Source of the DNA: Myrica gale
Taxonomy: Eukaryota > Streptophyta > Magnoliopsida > Fagales > Myricaceae
Length of the DNA: 64,000 nt
Direction of reading: 5' to 3'
NCBI GenBank assembly: GCA_963930655.1
Contig: OZ005601.1
Location: 25,234,921 to 25,298,920 of the forward strand
A model generated the notes under the pieces. It made no database searches and was not told the DNA's origin. It worked only from the letters and a program-made list of their open reading frames with translations. Every line of letters starts with the position of its first letter. Positions within the stretch are counted from its first letter, which is position 1. A program made the translations under genes and the position numbers. Shown one piece after another: positions 24,715 through 37,280 of the stretch.

Positions 24715-27700
24715 TTAATTTTGAGCTTTACTGATCTCCGAAAGTTCTATTCTAACCATATCAGACGAAACCATGGCAGGGCCGTGATCAAGCTGATCAT
24801 CTTGGAGAATTCCTGGATGTTCTTCAACAATTTCTGTTTCGTTTGAACGATGAGTGTTCTCGTGAGCGAATGACAGAATCCGACGATGAGAAGACGATTC
24901 CGGTGAGCCAATAGTCCTATTACTGCTTGATTCATAACTAGACGAATAGTCTCTACCAGATTGTGAAATATCTTTCTGATTTTTCCTCCTGTCCCTCGTT
25001 TCTGCATACCATTGCTTTATAGCATGCACTGTTTGCTCTTCTAGACCCGTGCTTTTGTATTGTGATCCCATCTGTGTACAACACAACAGCCCAATCTATG
25101 TTCAAGCTAAAACCGTGCATACAAGTCTGCACACATAGAGACAGATGCGTCTGTACGTACCTGGGTTACAAGAGCATAGAGAGGAAGCGTAATATAACTG
25201 CACAAGACTTGAACTGTCACCCTGGAGACAGTATTCAGAATAAGTAGTTTTCAGTTACCAGGTTGAAGTAAGCAAGACGTGACGAGAACGGATTCGGTGC
25301 GAAGGTGGTAAGGGATGACTGAAAGTCCAACGGTGGAATATGCTCGGGCTGTGGGTCCCGCTCGGGACCCACACCTGCCCGAGCATTTTCCACCGTTGGA
25401 TGGCTGAAAGTTCTTACCACCTTCACACCGAGCGGACTTCGCACCGAATCCAAAACCAGACGTGACTACATAAATAGCTAATAAGCCTTGGATGGAAAGC
25501 GCTAGTCAAATCTTTTATGGCATACGACATTGCACCTAACATGTTTTAAGAGCGCTAGTAGAGAGCTGTACTGTGGAACTCTGACACAAAAGAACTAGGA
25601 AGAAGAAGAAATTATAAGAGCTAGCATTCACATACGGTAGTACAACCCGGATGATGGTGATTGCTGTGCTCTCATGGTAGCAAGACTTTATCCCATATTG
25701 CCACTGGAAAGTTAAAGAAAGATGAACGAGTAAATAAGTATATATTATGCGCAATTACTTGAGTAGAGGGTGAAGAAGCTTATAAGGGACAAGAAAGCTA
25801 TACGTACCGTGACCCAGACAAAGAAAGCGAGCTCAAATGCATTCTGAAAGGAATTTGAATGAACTTGGACAGTCAGTTCAATGGATGCAGCACTTATTTT
25901 GAGTTCCAAAGACGTTGTTTAATTAGCTTTTGAAAGTAGGGAGGAGAATTATTTACCACAAACAAAACCAAATGCAAAAGGGACAAGACAAATTTTGGTT
26001 GCTTGAACCAGAAGTGATTGTCATTGGGTTGCACCACAGGGGATCCTTTGATTACACTGTTCTGACTTTGGAGTTGAAGCGCCATTGTTGCTACAATTAC
26101 TTCCAGCTTGGTTCCAAGAACTAGCACTATCTACAAAGACATCAATATGGGCCATTCAGAAAAACTAAAAAGAGTAGAAAGAGAAATCTTACAATTAGGG
26201 TAATAATTAAGAAACTCGATAATTAGTAGAGATTTGAATAAACGTACTATTAATGGGAGAAATGATACCCAAAGGTACACATGCCAACCTGTTCAAGTTG
26301 ATAAATGACGTCATTTATAAATGAAGTTTTAAATGGAGTAGAAAATTGAGAAAATAGGGGGAAACATTAAATCTGATGGGGGAGGAAACGGAGTTCTTGC
26401 TCACCGTGCACGTCGAGGAGCATGAAAATAACGACGATAAACCACATTATAGGGCTGTCCACGGTATCAAAATATGTAATTAAGATTCCAAAATAATGAA
26501 AAAAATCATGTAATTGGGCAATATTAAAGATGATATGAAATAGTGAAAATCGTTTAAAAAAAAGAGAAGAAAAAAGATATTAGTGAAAACCGTTCATCCA
26601 ATAGCTTTCGTGAAGCACTTTCTTTGAAAAATGGTTACGTCCGCCCACGGGCCATCTAATGGAAACTGTAGGCCAGTTGGCGTCAATTGAAACCTCCCAA
26701 CTTTTCCAGGGAACAGAGTAGTGTGGGCTGCATACTTCCATGTTCTGCAGACCCTTCCGTCATTTGGACTGGACTGCATGAGGCTTCATTTCTCGCAGGT
26801 ACAAACTATTTACTCTCTTTTTGTTTTTCAAAAATTCCAATTAAACTCAACCTTCTACAAATATAAAAAAATTCTTCCTCAACTCATTTTTGTCTGCACT
26901 TTTTTCACAAAACTCTAATAAGTTCAATTTTCTACCAAACAATAAATATAGTTCTTGTAGGAGTATAGATTCACAACCTGATGCCGACAACAGCTTTGAA
27001 ATCATCCTCTAGCGTTCTTTGTATGAATTTTTGGAAATTGAAGGCGTTATTTGTGGACAAATGGGCCTGCAAAAATCAGTGAAATTAAGAGACGGTCATT
27101 TGATCAGTGAGAGGAGACAGTTGTGGACATCTTGAAGTTGCTACTATATATTGTTTAACATTGAGGAATTAGAACATTCTCAATTTGTATAGTACATGAT
27201 GTCGTGGACATGTGTCAATCGGACATGTATATAATTATAGCTAATCGAATTTAGTAGCAATCTACAGGGATCAGAAACTGACCGAGATGAAACCATGGCG
27301 CATGGTGAGGTAGTCAACCTTGGCCACCGAGTTGAAGAATTGACGGAAGAAGCATTTCTGCCCCCACAAGCAAAAGACAACCGTACGTACGTCAGAGCTA
27401 TATATATACATGTCTTGTAAATTCTTCAGGAGACAGCAATTGAGAAGAAAGAAAATGAACTCACGATCCAAAGAAGCGACGATGTTTGTGTAAAAGAATT
27501 ACTCATGTGTCGCCGTCCGAACGTTGTTTGCTTTGTATATCTGAACCGATTAGGATCTAAAAGAAGAGTCATGCGGGTATAGTGAGCTTTCAAGTAATGG
27601 ATCGAACTTAATTTGCTTAGCCAATAATGCAGGAAAAAGACAAAAGAACAGGACCCATGTTAAATATTGGAGATAATTACATTTTGTGCCCCTTATTTTT

Positions 27701-29818
27701 GAGGTTAATTTACAATTTGCATCCCGATGTTTTGATTTTGAAATATTGAACTTCTTATCTTCAATATTTTTGCAATGTGCATCCCGTACCCGACTTGGTC
27801 TTCTAAATTGACGGATTTCGTTAACAAATAGTGGTCGACCGATTCATGTGAGGCAAGACAAGCCGGTCGACCGCTACAAATATAATATGTAGCGGTCGAC
27901 CGGTTCACGTATTGATGAAATTTGTCAATTTAGAAGGCCAAATCAGGTACAGAGTGCACATTATAAAAATGTTGAAGATAAGAGGCTCAATGTCTCAAAA
28001 TCAAAATATCGGGGTGTAAATTATAAATAACCCCAAAAATAAGGGCGCAAAATATAATTATCCCTAAATATTGAATTCTGGTCTTGAGTTTGGAGAAGTC
28101 AAGGACGAAAATACAAAGAAGAGCAGACAAATAGCATGCGTGTAGTTGTTTTGTGGCCCACCCAGCTTCTTACTTAAGCTCTGATTGAAATATTTGAACA
28201 CTAAAACGAACAGAAGTCATGCTCGGGAACTTTTGGACTTCAATCCATGCTTGTCAAGACAAAAAGACTTGGAACGTCTTTCCAAGTTTAAAGAATATCG
28301 AAGATAAACCCTTCTTTGGGGGTAATAAATGGAAGACGTGAGACCTTCAAAGACGTAGTACCGTTTCAGCAACCTATTATTAATATGACAACCACAACTA
28401 GCAGTACTATTTCAATCAAAATCTACAAGGCCGACAGTCCGCTGAAAGAGAGGAAGCATCAATTCAATGTTCAAGGTGACGGATAGTTTTGCACTATTTA
28501 AGCAATACCCCACATGAATATTAATTGCCATCCTTTTTTTCAGTGATCTGGTAGGTAAACACATATCCTAATGAGTAATGTACAGCAATGTAATCTTACC
28601 GTTAGCAACTTGGTAGTCAACCCTCTGGGTTTCCTTTTCCCAAGCCTCCCACCGCCTCATCTATACACACATGCATCCAATTTTTCCATAGCCAAATTGG
28701 AGATGAGAAAAAAAGAAAACTCATCATAATCAAAGCCTTTACCAACAATTAGCCAAAGTTAAGTTAATTATGTATGAGAGAGAGAATATTTATGTAACTA
28801 ATGCATAAATTTATATTAATGTCGAACTTCGATCGTATTAAATGCAAACTAAATAAAATATATAAAATTTCATATTGTTCCAAGTTTGAAGAGAAAATAT
28901 TAAAATATTCTGCAATTTTCAGTTGTTCAAATTTAGAGATAGATTTACAACGAGCAACTAACCACTCCGCCACCCGGCCAGAGGTATATTTATTATATAG
29001 GCCCAGTAGGATGACCTAAAGTCAAACGGAATTGACCTTACAAGAACCCCGAGTTACCTCTCTAGTCAAGACGTCTCGGCTCATCTACACCTTCACTGGT
29101 ATCACCGACAAGGAGCTTCGACTATAAAATATATAAAATTTTATATTGTTCAAAGTTTGAAGAGAAAATATTAAAATATTCTGCAATTTTCAGTTGTTCA
29201 AATTTAGAGATAGATTTACAACGAGCAAACCTTGCTTTCTAACAACTCCGACACCCGGCCAGAGGTTTTTTATTAAAAAAAAAAAACTAGGCCCAGGATG
29301 ACCTAAAGTCAAACGGAATTCACCTTACAAGAACCCCGAATTATCTCTCTAGTCAAGACTTCTCGGTGCATCTACACCTTCACTGGTATCACCGACAAGG
29401 AAACACGCCTGACAATGATCTCCACAATATTAAACAATGACAAATTAGCTCATAAATGCTTCCATTTTTCATTTTCTGTCCTTGGAACTGTTTCGCGACT
29501 GGCATTTTTCAAAGTATGTTTATGCGAGATATTCTTGAGTTAAGTTCTGGGATTTGGAAGTATGTTTTTGTGAGATATTCAGCATAATAAGCCCACGATA
29601 TCACATCAGCAACATTCACCAAAAGATGCAAAAATAAGAATGCAATTTGCTTCCTATTATACGGGAAAAGAAGGCACACCTTAGCCCTTCCTAAAGCCAT
29701 GGTGAGAACAGAATAGACGATCTGCATAGCTGCTAACACAAAGACGAAGATGTTGAGCTGAAGGATCCCATCTTGTGATATGAAAGAAGTCTTTCCCTGC
29801 AAATCAATCACGTTTAAC

Positions 29819-29858
<40 letters not shown>

Positions 29859-30723
29859 AAAGACCCTAATAATACTCTACCCGGGAACTACAGTAATCAG
29901 AAGTACTGTTATCAGCGGATGCCAATCTTCTTTCTGGTTGTGAGGGAAAATCCTCAAAAACTTCTGTTGCTGGAAAATGATGTTCGGAAGCACCTGTCCA
30001 AATGTGAGCCAATCCTAGGGCTTTGGTGGTTGTCGTTATCATACTTTTACGGCAAGGAAGCATGGAGTTTGCAACTGTGGTGGGTATGCAGATTTTGTAA
30101 ATGAATCTTTGAGCTACCGCTAATATGAGAGACATTAATCCCAAGATCATCAACACTGCAGCGACACCAGACAGATATAATAAGAAAAGAAATAACAGTC
30201 CACAACAAGTTTTACCTCCTTTTGATCAAATTACCATAAAAGCAGAGGTAATCTTTCACGACCAAAGGGGCTGGTATAATTTTGGTCAGAATGTAGTAGA
30301 TAGACACAGCAAGTTGTTAAAAATTGAAAGAACCTGATTTCAGCTTCTCCACAGCCTCAAACAAAGACGTCTTTCGGTGTCTTTTGAGCCACTGCACCAA
30401 TTTATAAGAAATCCAACCCAAACGGGGGTCTGTTAATTAAGAATACCATACAAACTCTTCTCCTTACTAATTAGAATCTGTAGAGTATTTTCCTAATTGT
30501 GAAAGCAATATTAGTTGCGTTGAACGTATCTAAAAGCAAGTTCCTCCCTCAAATTTTAATTTGATGATTTCATCCGGGTTTTATGCTTACTTACGTTGCA
30601 AAGAAGATGGATCAAGTGCTCAATGAAAATAGAAAGGGCGATGAAGACAAAGCAGACGGTGGCCAGAGCCCACACAGGTGTGTTTTGCAGGGACGGAGAA
30701 CTTCCTTCTCCCTCGCCTGCCAT
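24715..30723 (-). CDS. MLO: MLO-like seven-transmembrane protein, complete (MLO-A)
   Basis: Fifteen exons: 30723-30595, 30391-30334, 30155-29881, 29796-29680, 28660-28600, 27556-27465, 27357-27283, 27066-26978, 26454-26405, 26288-26248, 26130-25957, 25843-25808, 25703-25636, 25221-25161, 25071-24715; all GT-AG, 560 aa in frame. MLO is a plant-only plasma-membrane protein with seven membrane helices, an outside N-terminus and a calmodulin-binding tail. Seen: MAGEG start with TM1 ([20 protein letters not shown]), [63 protein letters not shown]; the four extracellular cysteines (ICIP, MLPC, SDYC, KSCYHE) remain. Calmodulin-binding region [14 protein letters not shown] with Trp near 463. Several usually fixed positions differ: KSVLM for KSELM, GKTS for GKVP, WIKCFF for WIVCFF. 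Probably a diverged but intact paralogue of MLO-B. Confidence 0.93.
25284..25457. mobile_element. Foldback MULE-type MITE in MLO-A intron 13
   Basis: A 174-base near-perfect inverted repeat whose arms share ATTCGGTGCGAAG and the CCAACGGTGGAA stem, flanked by the 9-base duplication AGACGTGAC (25275-25283 and 25458-25466). A 9-bp duplication is the Mutator hallmark. It is intronic and leaves both splice sites untouched. Confidence 0.8.
27670..28064. mobile_element. Foldback MULE-type element in MLO-A intron 5
   Basis: A 395-base element made of two inverted arms of about 190 bases: left begins GAGATAATTACATTTTG, right ends AATATAATTATCCC. The centre holds several GGTCGACC palindromes. It is flanked by the 9-base duplication TAAATATTG (27661-27669, 28065-28073). 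Non-coding; transcription through it would give a long hairpin. Confidence 0.8.
28850..29400. repeat. Tandem duplication in MLO-A intron 4, SINE-like A box
   Basis: Two ~260-base copies (about 28850-29109 and 29124-29400) share AAGTTTGAAGAGAAAATATT, GATAGATTTACAACGAGCAA, CACCCGGCCAGAGG and CCTTCACTGGTATCACCGAC. On the minus strand each begins GGCCGGGTGGCGGAGT-type text (GTGTCGGAGT in one), and TGGCGGAGTGG fits the pol III A-box consensus of tRNA-derived SINEs. A convincing B box is not visible, so the SINE reading is tentative; the duplication itself is clear. Confidence 0.55.
29822..29855. repeat. GA microsatellite in MLO-A intron 3
   Basis: About 17 uninterrupted GA dinucleotides, close to the acceptor side of the short third intron (29880-29797). 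On the transcribed strand it is a TC tract that could serve as extended polypyrimidine tract. Confidence 0.9.
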
Positions 30724-30863
30724 ACTTGCTACTGTTTCTTCGTGAGAGCTGGATCAGCATCGAGAGAAGAATTAATAAGGAGAGACGGGAGGAAGAGGTC
30801 TATGTGAATTATGACCGAATATCCCAACACCAAGGAAAAAGAAAAAACATTGCAGGAGCTTTA

Positions 30864-31064
30864 GGCAGTGTTTGCGTCGTAAAATTTTACACTACCTAAA
30901 ATTTTAATATAATAAAATATTACAATATGATATCTCTTTTCCCCCATCAAATCATTACTTTAACTACAAAAAATATAAAAAAAAAATTATCTCTCTTCAC
31001 TTTTTCACTAAACCTAATACCTAAAATTTTAACAACACTAAAATTTTAAAAAACAAACCCACCC
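30864..31064. mobile_element. Tourist-like MITE (family T) in the MLO-A promoter
   Basis: 201 bases from GGCAGTGTTTGCG to AACAAACCCACCC, flanked by TTA (30861-30863, 31065-31067). It has the family core (ATATAATAAAATATTACAATATGATATCTC-type text, CTTCACTTTTTCACTAAACC). Its near edge lies only 141 bases upstream of the MLO-A start codon, so it forms part of the proximal promoter or leader. Confidence 0.75.
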
Positions 31065-31192
31065 TTAGGAGCTCTTCATCACCGCTTTGTGTCTTTGAGT
31101 CGGCACATTTCAGAGTCGCTGCTGGAACCGGCGAAGGTATTAACTTGGGTTGTCTTTTACTCGTTTTATGAGCTTTTAAGGCTTTTTATTAT

Positions 31193-32336
31193 GGCTTAAA
31201 CGCATCTCATACCCCTGTGGTATTCGCAAATTGCAAATATATCCATGAGGTAAACAAAGTCATTTTTGTACCCCTGAGGTAAACATCAAGGTCACAATAT
31301 GCCCCTCCGTTAATGTGTCATTTGAAACACTAACGGTAATTAATGTTGACGTGGCAAAAATAGACACGTCAGCACCAATCAGATGATGACACGTCATCGC
31401 GAATACCTCATGGTCATATTTGCAATTCGCAAATACCACAAGGGCATGAGATGCATTTAAGTTTATTTTTTAAAAAATATTTTAAATTAATTTTTTCAAA
31501 AATAGACACGTCAGCACCAATTAGATAATGACACGTCATCATTTTTTATTTTTTTAAACAAATTTAATCTATATAAAAAAATACTTAGCCCTATTTTCTT
31601 TCAACATAGCCCATGTGTTTGTTTCTGTCTTTTTTTATATATATAATTTTTAAAAAAAACATGTGTATATCAACTTAGCCACTGTATTCATTTATGTGTG
31701 CTTTTTTGAACTACGCATGTTTTTTTTAAAAAAAATCATGAAAAAGAAAAAAAAGACAGAAACGAACACATGAGCTAAGTTGAAGGGCTAAGTCGTTTTG
31801 TGTTCTTTTTTTATAAATTAAATTTAAAATAAAAATTAAAAAACACACAGAAATGAATTCAGTGGCTAAGTTGAACTACGAATGTTTTTTTAAAAAATTT
31901 ATATATATATAAAGGATAGAAACGAACACATGAGATATGTTGAAGGAAAATGAGACTAAGTTTTTTTTTTTAAATAATTTCTTTTTAAAATTAAATATGA
32001 TAATGTGTCATCATCTTATTGGTGCTAACGTGTCTATTTTAAAAAAATTAATTTATTTTTTTAAGAAAAGCTTAAATGCATCACATGCCCCTGTGGTATT
32101 CGCAAATTGCAAATATGCCCCTGAGGTATACGCGATGACGTGTCATCATCTGATTGGTGCTGACGTGTCTATTTTTGTCGCGTCAGCATTTACCGTTAGT
32201 GTTTCAAACGACACATCAACGGAAGGGCATATTGTGACCTTGATGCTTACCTCAGGGGTATGAAAATGACTTTATTTATCTCAAAGGTATATTTACAATT
32301 CGTGAATAACACAAGGGCATGGGATGCAATTAAGTC
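31193..32336. mobile_element. Foldback MULE, 1.14 kb, long terminal inverted repeats
   Basis: Outer arms of about 270 bases: left begins GGCTTAAACGCATCTCAT and right ends GGGATGCAATTAAGTC. Both contain the segments AATTGCAAATAT, CACTAACGGT, and GACACGTCAGCACCAAT with ATGATGACACGTCATC in opposite orientation. A second shorter inverted pair lies inside (31.5 and 32.0 kb). It is flanked by the 9-base duplication TTTTATTAT (31184-31192, 32337-32345). No coding frame. Mutator-type non-autonomous element. Confidence 0.85.
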
Positions 32337-32543
32337 TTTTATTATTTTAGTTTGGGTGATTAGAAACAAAAAAAAAATATATTATTTTAGTTTGGGAGAT
32401 ATGAAAGATTGACCCTAGATACATTAAAGGGTATGTGGGACCCTATGAAACTTTTTGTGTCATGGCGCTTCGATTAGTTTTATAACAGTGATCGGGAGGA
32501 AGTTGACAGTTCTTCCCATCACACCATTAAAAGGCAATAGGAC

Positions 32544-35104
32544 TGTTGTTAGTGCATTTTGTATTGAGATAATTCTGTGTCAAAATATTTCTTGATTGAG
32601 TTGTATATTTGGTCTCCACATTTGTTCAAGAGTTAGAGTTTATGGTCTGTTCAAAGTCTTCGTCACGTTCAACCAGCGTTCAACAAGTGCTCGAGCGGCC
32701 GTGGAAAAATACATACAGAGTCATCACGTTCAACCAGCGTTAAACAAGCGCTCGAGCGACCATTGAAAAATGCAGACAGAGTCACAGCATTAGACCAGCG
32801 TTAGAAGAGCGTTTGACAGACAACATATAACGTTTGACCAGCGCTCGATTAATGCTAGAGCGACTTCAGGCGAATTTCAAAAATCCCTAAATTTTTGAAA
32901 TTTCCTTTTGAATTGTTAGAAAACCCTACTAGGTTTCGTGGGAGGGCGTCCTAAAAGTTATTGAGGTTTCCATTGAGCATATTTGTGGCTCATTCTTTGA
33001 GAGAAAAACCCAGAAGAGTTGTGCTTCAAGATTGACGAGTTTTTCTCTATTCTTCGATCAAATATCTTTGTAACCTTCATGGTGTTGAAGGCGTGCTGAA
33101 GAACAAGAGTGTTCGGTGAAAAATCCACAAGAAGATCCTCAAAGGTTTGAGGGGAATGCCACACGGGGCGGGTCTAAGCAGAGAGGCTTAGATTATTACA
33201 TCAGGGTTGTCAGAGTCAAGCAATAGGGGTTGACCGTGTCTGAATCACTATTTGTAAGGTTTTCTTCTTAGTGGATTCTAGGTGGCTGCTAGCCCGGAGT
33301 GGTTTTTCCTTTGAATGGTATTTCAAAGGTTTTCCACTTCGTCAACAAATCCTTGTCTTTTTGTGTGATTGAAGTTTGATTTAATTTTCCGTTGCATATT
33401 TTGTTGACTAAGTTAATTATTATGCATATCTAGACTGAACAATTTTAGAACATGTTTTAAAATTGTTATTGATTTGTTAATTAGAGGGAAAACACATATT
33501 TTTCACCTCTAAGTGTTATTAGGGTCTACACTGGTATTTTTCAATTGGTATCAGAGGCTAATCTCGGTCCTTGACCCGTAGTCTAGATGGAAAAAAATCA
33601 GTCATTGTTTGTGCCACCATATTTTGATGGAAGAAATTATGCGTACTGAAAAGTTCGCATGAGAAGCTTTCTGAAATCTCTTGATGAACGTGTCTGGAGA
33701 TCTTGTGTTAAAGGGTGGTCTGCATCTATATCTGAGATTGAAGGTGTTAAAACGCCAAAAGATATTAGTGCCTGGACTATTAGTGAGATCAGTGAATGTA
33801 ATTGGAATAGTAAAGGTTTACATTATATTTTTATGGTTGTGTCTGCTGATGAGTTTAAAAGAATTTCTATGTGTGAAACTTCTAAGGAAGCTTGGGAGAT
33901 TTTAGAGACTACTCATGAAGGTACCAAGACCGTTAAAAACTCAAAGCTTCAGATGTTGACCACAAAGTTTGAAGAAAATCGAATGAAGGAAGATGAAACC
34001 TTTGATGAGTTCTATGCAAAACTGAATGACATAGTCAATTCAAGCTATAATCTGGGTGAAAAGATTCCAGAACATCGAGTAGTCAAGAAAGTTATGAGAT
34101 CTTTACCTGAAAGATTCAGATCCAAAGTCACTGCTATTGGAGAAAGCAAGGATCTTGACACTATAAAGATTGAAGAATTGGTAGGTTCTTTGCAGACTTA
34201 TGAAGTTCCATTGCCTCAGCCCAAGAAGAACAAGTTCATTGCCTTGAGATCAATCAAAGAAGAGATCTCCACTGATTTAGATGAAGAAGTTCTTGATGAT
34301 GCATAGTTCGCTATGTTTGTCAAACAATTCAAGAAATTCTTGAAACCGAGAAGTGGTCAGCGATCATTCAACAAGAATTCTGAAAAGAATCAAGGTAGTT
34401 CCAGTGGGTTCAAAAAAGACAAAAATGACAAACACATGTCTAATGACTCCAAGAGTAAAAAGGTAAAGTGCTTTGAATGTCAAGGATTTGGTTAGGTCAG
34501 ATCAGAATGTCCAACATACCTCAAGTCAATAGGAAAAGCTATGAATGCTTCATTAAGTGATGATGAGTCAAAAAGCAGCAGTGATGATGAGAATTCTTCC
34601 GAAGACGAACATGTAAATTTCATGACTTTTGTAGCTAGTACTCATGGTTTTGTTTTGCAGGAGATTGACGATAATTTTGAGGATTCAGACGAGGATGAAA
34701 ACATTGAAGAGTCTTCAAGAAGCTTATAATAAGTTGTTCGAGGAAAGTCTGAAACTTTAAAAGACAAACAAATATTTTCTCAAGAAAATGCATGAAGTAC
34801 AAAGTGAAAAAAGGTGTACTTATGAGTAAGTTTGAAGAAGTCAGTGCAAGAAATGTGGAACTTGAAGTTAAAGTAAAACTGTTGAAGTGTGCTCTCGACA
34901 GGTCCAATACACAACTTCAACAGTTTTCTAGTGGAACAAAGAAGCTTGATCACATGTTAAGTCTTGGAGTTCCATCTAGAGATAAGAAAGGTCTTGGTTA
35001 CACTGAATCAAATGGTGCTTCAACCTCGAAGACTACATTTGTTCCAGCATCTATACTTGAAAAAATTCCAGAAGTGAACAGACCAGCTCCACAGGTGTCA
35101 CGCC
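32544..35104 (+). mobile_element. Ty1/copia fossil: 5' LTR plus gag, truncated
   Basis: A probable ~1-kb left LTR (about 32544-33543, TG...CA) is followed at 33545 by a primer site TTGGTATCAGAGGC complementary to initiator tRNA-Met. Next comes a gag region at about 33.6-34.5 kb of the DUF4219/UBN2 type, with a CCHC-like zinc-knuckle remnant and an acidic tail. Protease, integrase, reverse transcriptase and the right LTR are absent. The long LTR and gag style suggest the SIRE/Maximus lineage, tentatively. The LTR holds a GCTCGAGCG minisatellite near 32.7 kb. The element is clearly broken and old; age cannot be dated without a second LTR. Confidence 0.75.
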
Positions 35105-36240
35105 TCGTGCTGGTACTTACCCCATCGGCTTGCGTATAGTAATCGCATGCACAAAGGTCGGGGATTACCTCAATTTTTCTTAGCGGAGCGGAATATTTTT
35201 CATTAAAAAGATTACTAATAAAAGAATAGTAGTAAAACAGTTTAGAAACTTTGATAAAAAAAAAAATAATGATTTAACAAAATAAAATCTCATATCGAAT
35301 TATGTTAAAAACTGATTTGTATCGGAGAAAGATTTAAAAATGAGAAAACCTTGTAATAAAAATTCAACATAAAAACTTCCTTTAAACAAACATGGTTTGA
35401 TACAAAAGGTTCATTACAAAAGAATAGGTCTAGATGATACAAAAACCTATAGTCCTCTTAGCCTATACAACGGAGCTACAGAGAAACAAAAGGAAATTTG
35501 AAACACTAACATCAAAAGAAACAACAGACCCTGCATCTCGAATTATTCGGTCTTGAAATATTCTCACGTCCTTATCGTCATCACTAGTATGTACGGGTTA
35601 ACATCCAGATACTCATCACTCATAAAGGTCAACATCTGCTTTATCCAGGGTCCGCAACCATAGTACATACATGAAAATTAAACAAATATAGGGGTGAGTC
35701 CTACCGACTCAGTAAGGAGGGAAAGTGAACATGCTTACTATCTTTTAAATTTAAAGAAGCATGAATATAAACAGTTAATGAGCATATAGCAGAGTGAATA
35801 ATATGAACAACGTAATGCATAATTGATGCATATGTTTCCCAGTCATTGCACTGTCTTTCTTTCTTTCTTTCTTTCCGTTCGTTCTTTCTTTTCTGTCACT
35901 GACACTTTCTTTTATATATAAAAGATGGTAACCATAAGCATGAAACATTTATAACTATTAACAGTACAACAATATATGTTGAATGCAATGCAATGATGAT
36001 GTATTGGTTCTCATTCGTTTTATTTCTTTGTTCTTTCTTTTCGGTCAATGTCACATGGTTCACAGTATGCGTTAGATATGAATGTCTCATGTCAATGCTC
36101 ATACATATCATTCATGATATGCAACACCTTAACCACACTTGAACTTTCTTTTCTTTTACTGTCACATGGTTCATAGTATGCGTTAAGTATGCATGTCTCA
36201 TGTCAATACCCATACATATCATTCATGACTATGAACAATC
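35105..36240. repeat. Unidentified repeat, possible LTR piece
   Basis: Begins GTGTCACGCCTCGTGCTGG and contains GGGGTGAGTCCTACCGACTC, wording often found in plant gypsy LTRs. It includes a TTTC microsatellite near 35850-35876 and two ~75-base copies of TCACATGGTTCA(C/T)AGTATG text (about 36049 and 36163). No second terminus was found and no coding frame is recognised. Confidence 0.35.
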
Positions 36241-37099
36241 TCAATCCGATGACTGACTTATAATGGGCCTCTAGCTCGATCTCTTTTTGCTTTCTCATTG
36301 TCCCTGATTCAATAATCCCCATTCTAAAACCAAGGAAAACTGGAAAAACCAAAGAAATCTGTTGCCCACTTGCCAAGATATCATTCACAGTCAAGGGCAG
36401 TTTAGTTACATGCATTAATATAACGTAGAGACTTGAGTAATTAAGTCCTAGAAATAGCTAGCTAGCTCGCTAGGTAGGTTTTTATAGCCCAATGAGTCCG
36501 GCGGTGAATTTCTTAGTGCATGCATGCAAATAACTACGGTCGTAAAAGAGAAAATACGACATGCTAATTAATTAATGCTACACTTAAGCACTCTTAAACC
36601 TTAAATTAGGTTAGGTTTAATTCGGATCTGACAATTCTTTGAGTCTTGCTAATTGTGAAAGCAACGCGTCTGATGACTTTCCCACTTTTGAGGCAGCCAA
36701 TTAAGACGATCGAGTTGCATTTTGAAATCCATCAACCCTACTGAAAAAAGGTTCTAGTGTACATAAGATTCAATGTTCTAGGAGGTCAGTTGTTCTGATT
36801 CTAAACAGTACATTAGTTTCTCCGACTTTAGTTACCTCTCTAATGATGGAAGCCCGACTTTTGTCATGAAGTACCCGACCGGCCTCTCACGGCCGCTGTC
36901 ATGTTTTATTCATGTTCTAATTATTTTGCCTTGCTTAATTTTCTTTTTCTCACGTGAGGTGGGTCATGGCACTCATGGGTGGGCAGTATCTGGACAGGTA
37001 GTGACTGGGGAAGGTATATTCTAGTGAAATCATAGGCATGCAGTTGAAAACGGGTGTTGTTTCTGTTCAACTCTTGTGCGGTCGGAAAGGGTAAAACAA

Positions 37100-37280
37100 T
37101 GGCGTTTGTTTTCCCAATTAATTGGGGTTCGAAATTTCCAACAAAATAAACACACTCCAAAATTTTTAACTTTTACACACACACACTACTTTTCACAAAC
37201 CCCAATAAATCTCAATAAAGTAAAGATTCCCAAAATTTCGGGAATATTCCCCAAAATTTCCACAAACAAACACCCCCTAT
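37100..37280. mobile_element. MITE, second copy of the 20.5-kb family
   Basis: Left end GGCGTTTGTTTTCCC, right end CCACAAACAAACACCCCC; the middle matches 20.58-20.71 kb almost base for base (CAATAAATCTCAATAAAGTA, CCCAAAATTTCG). Edges approximate. Confidence 0.6.

Noticed and set aside
34541-35139. Acidic and coiled-coil-like frames after the gag fossil as a separate host gene
   Set aside because: They continue the same retroelement and show no independent promoter or splice structure.
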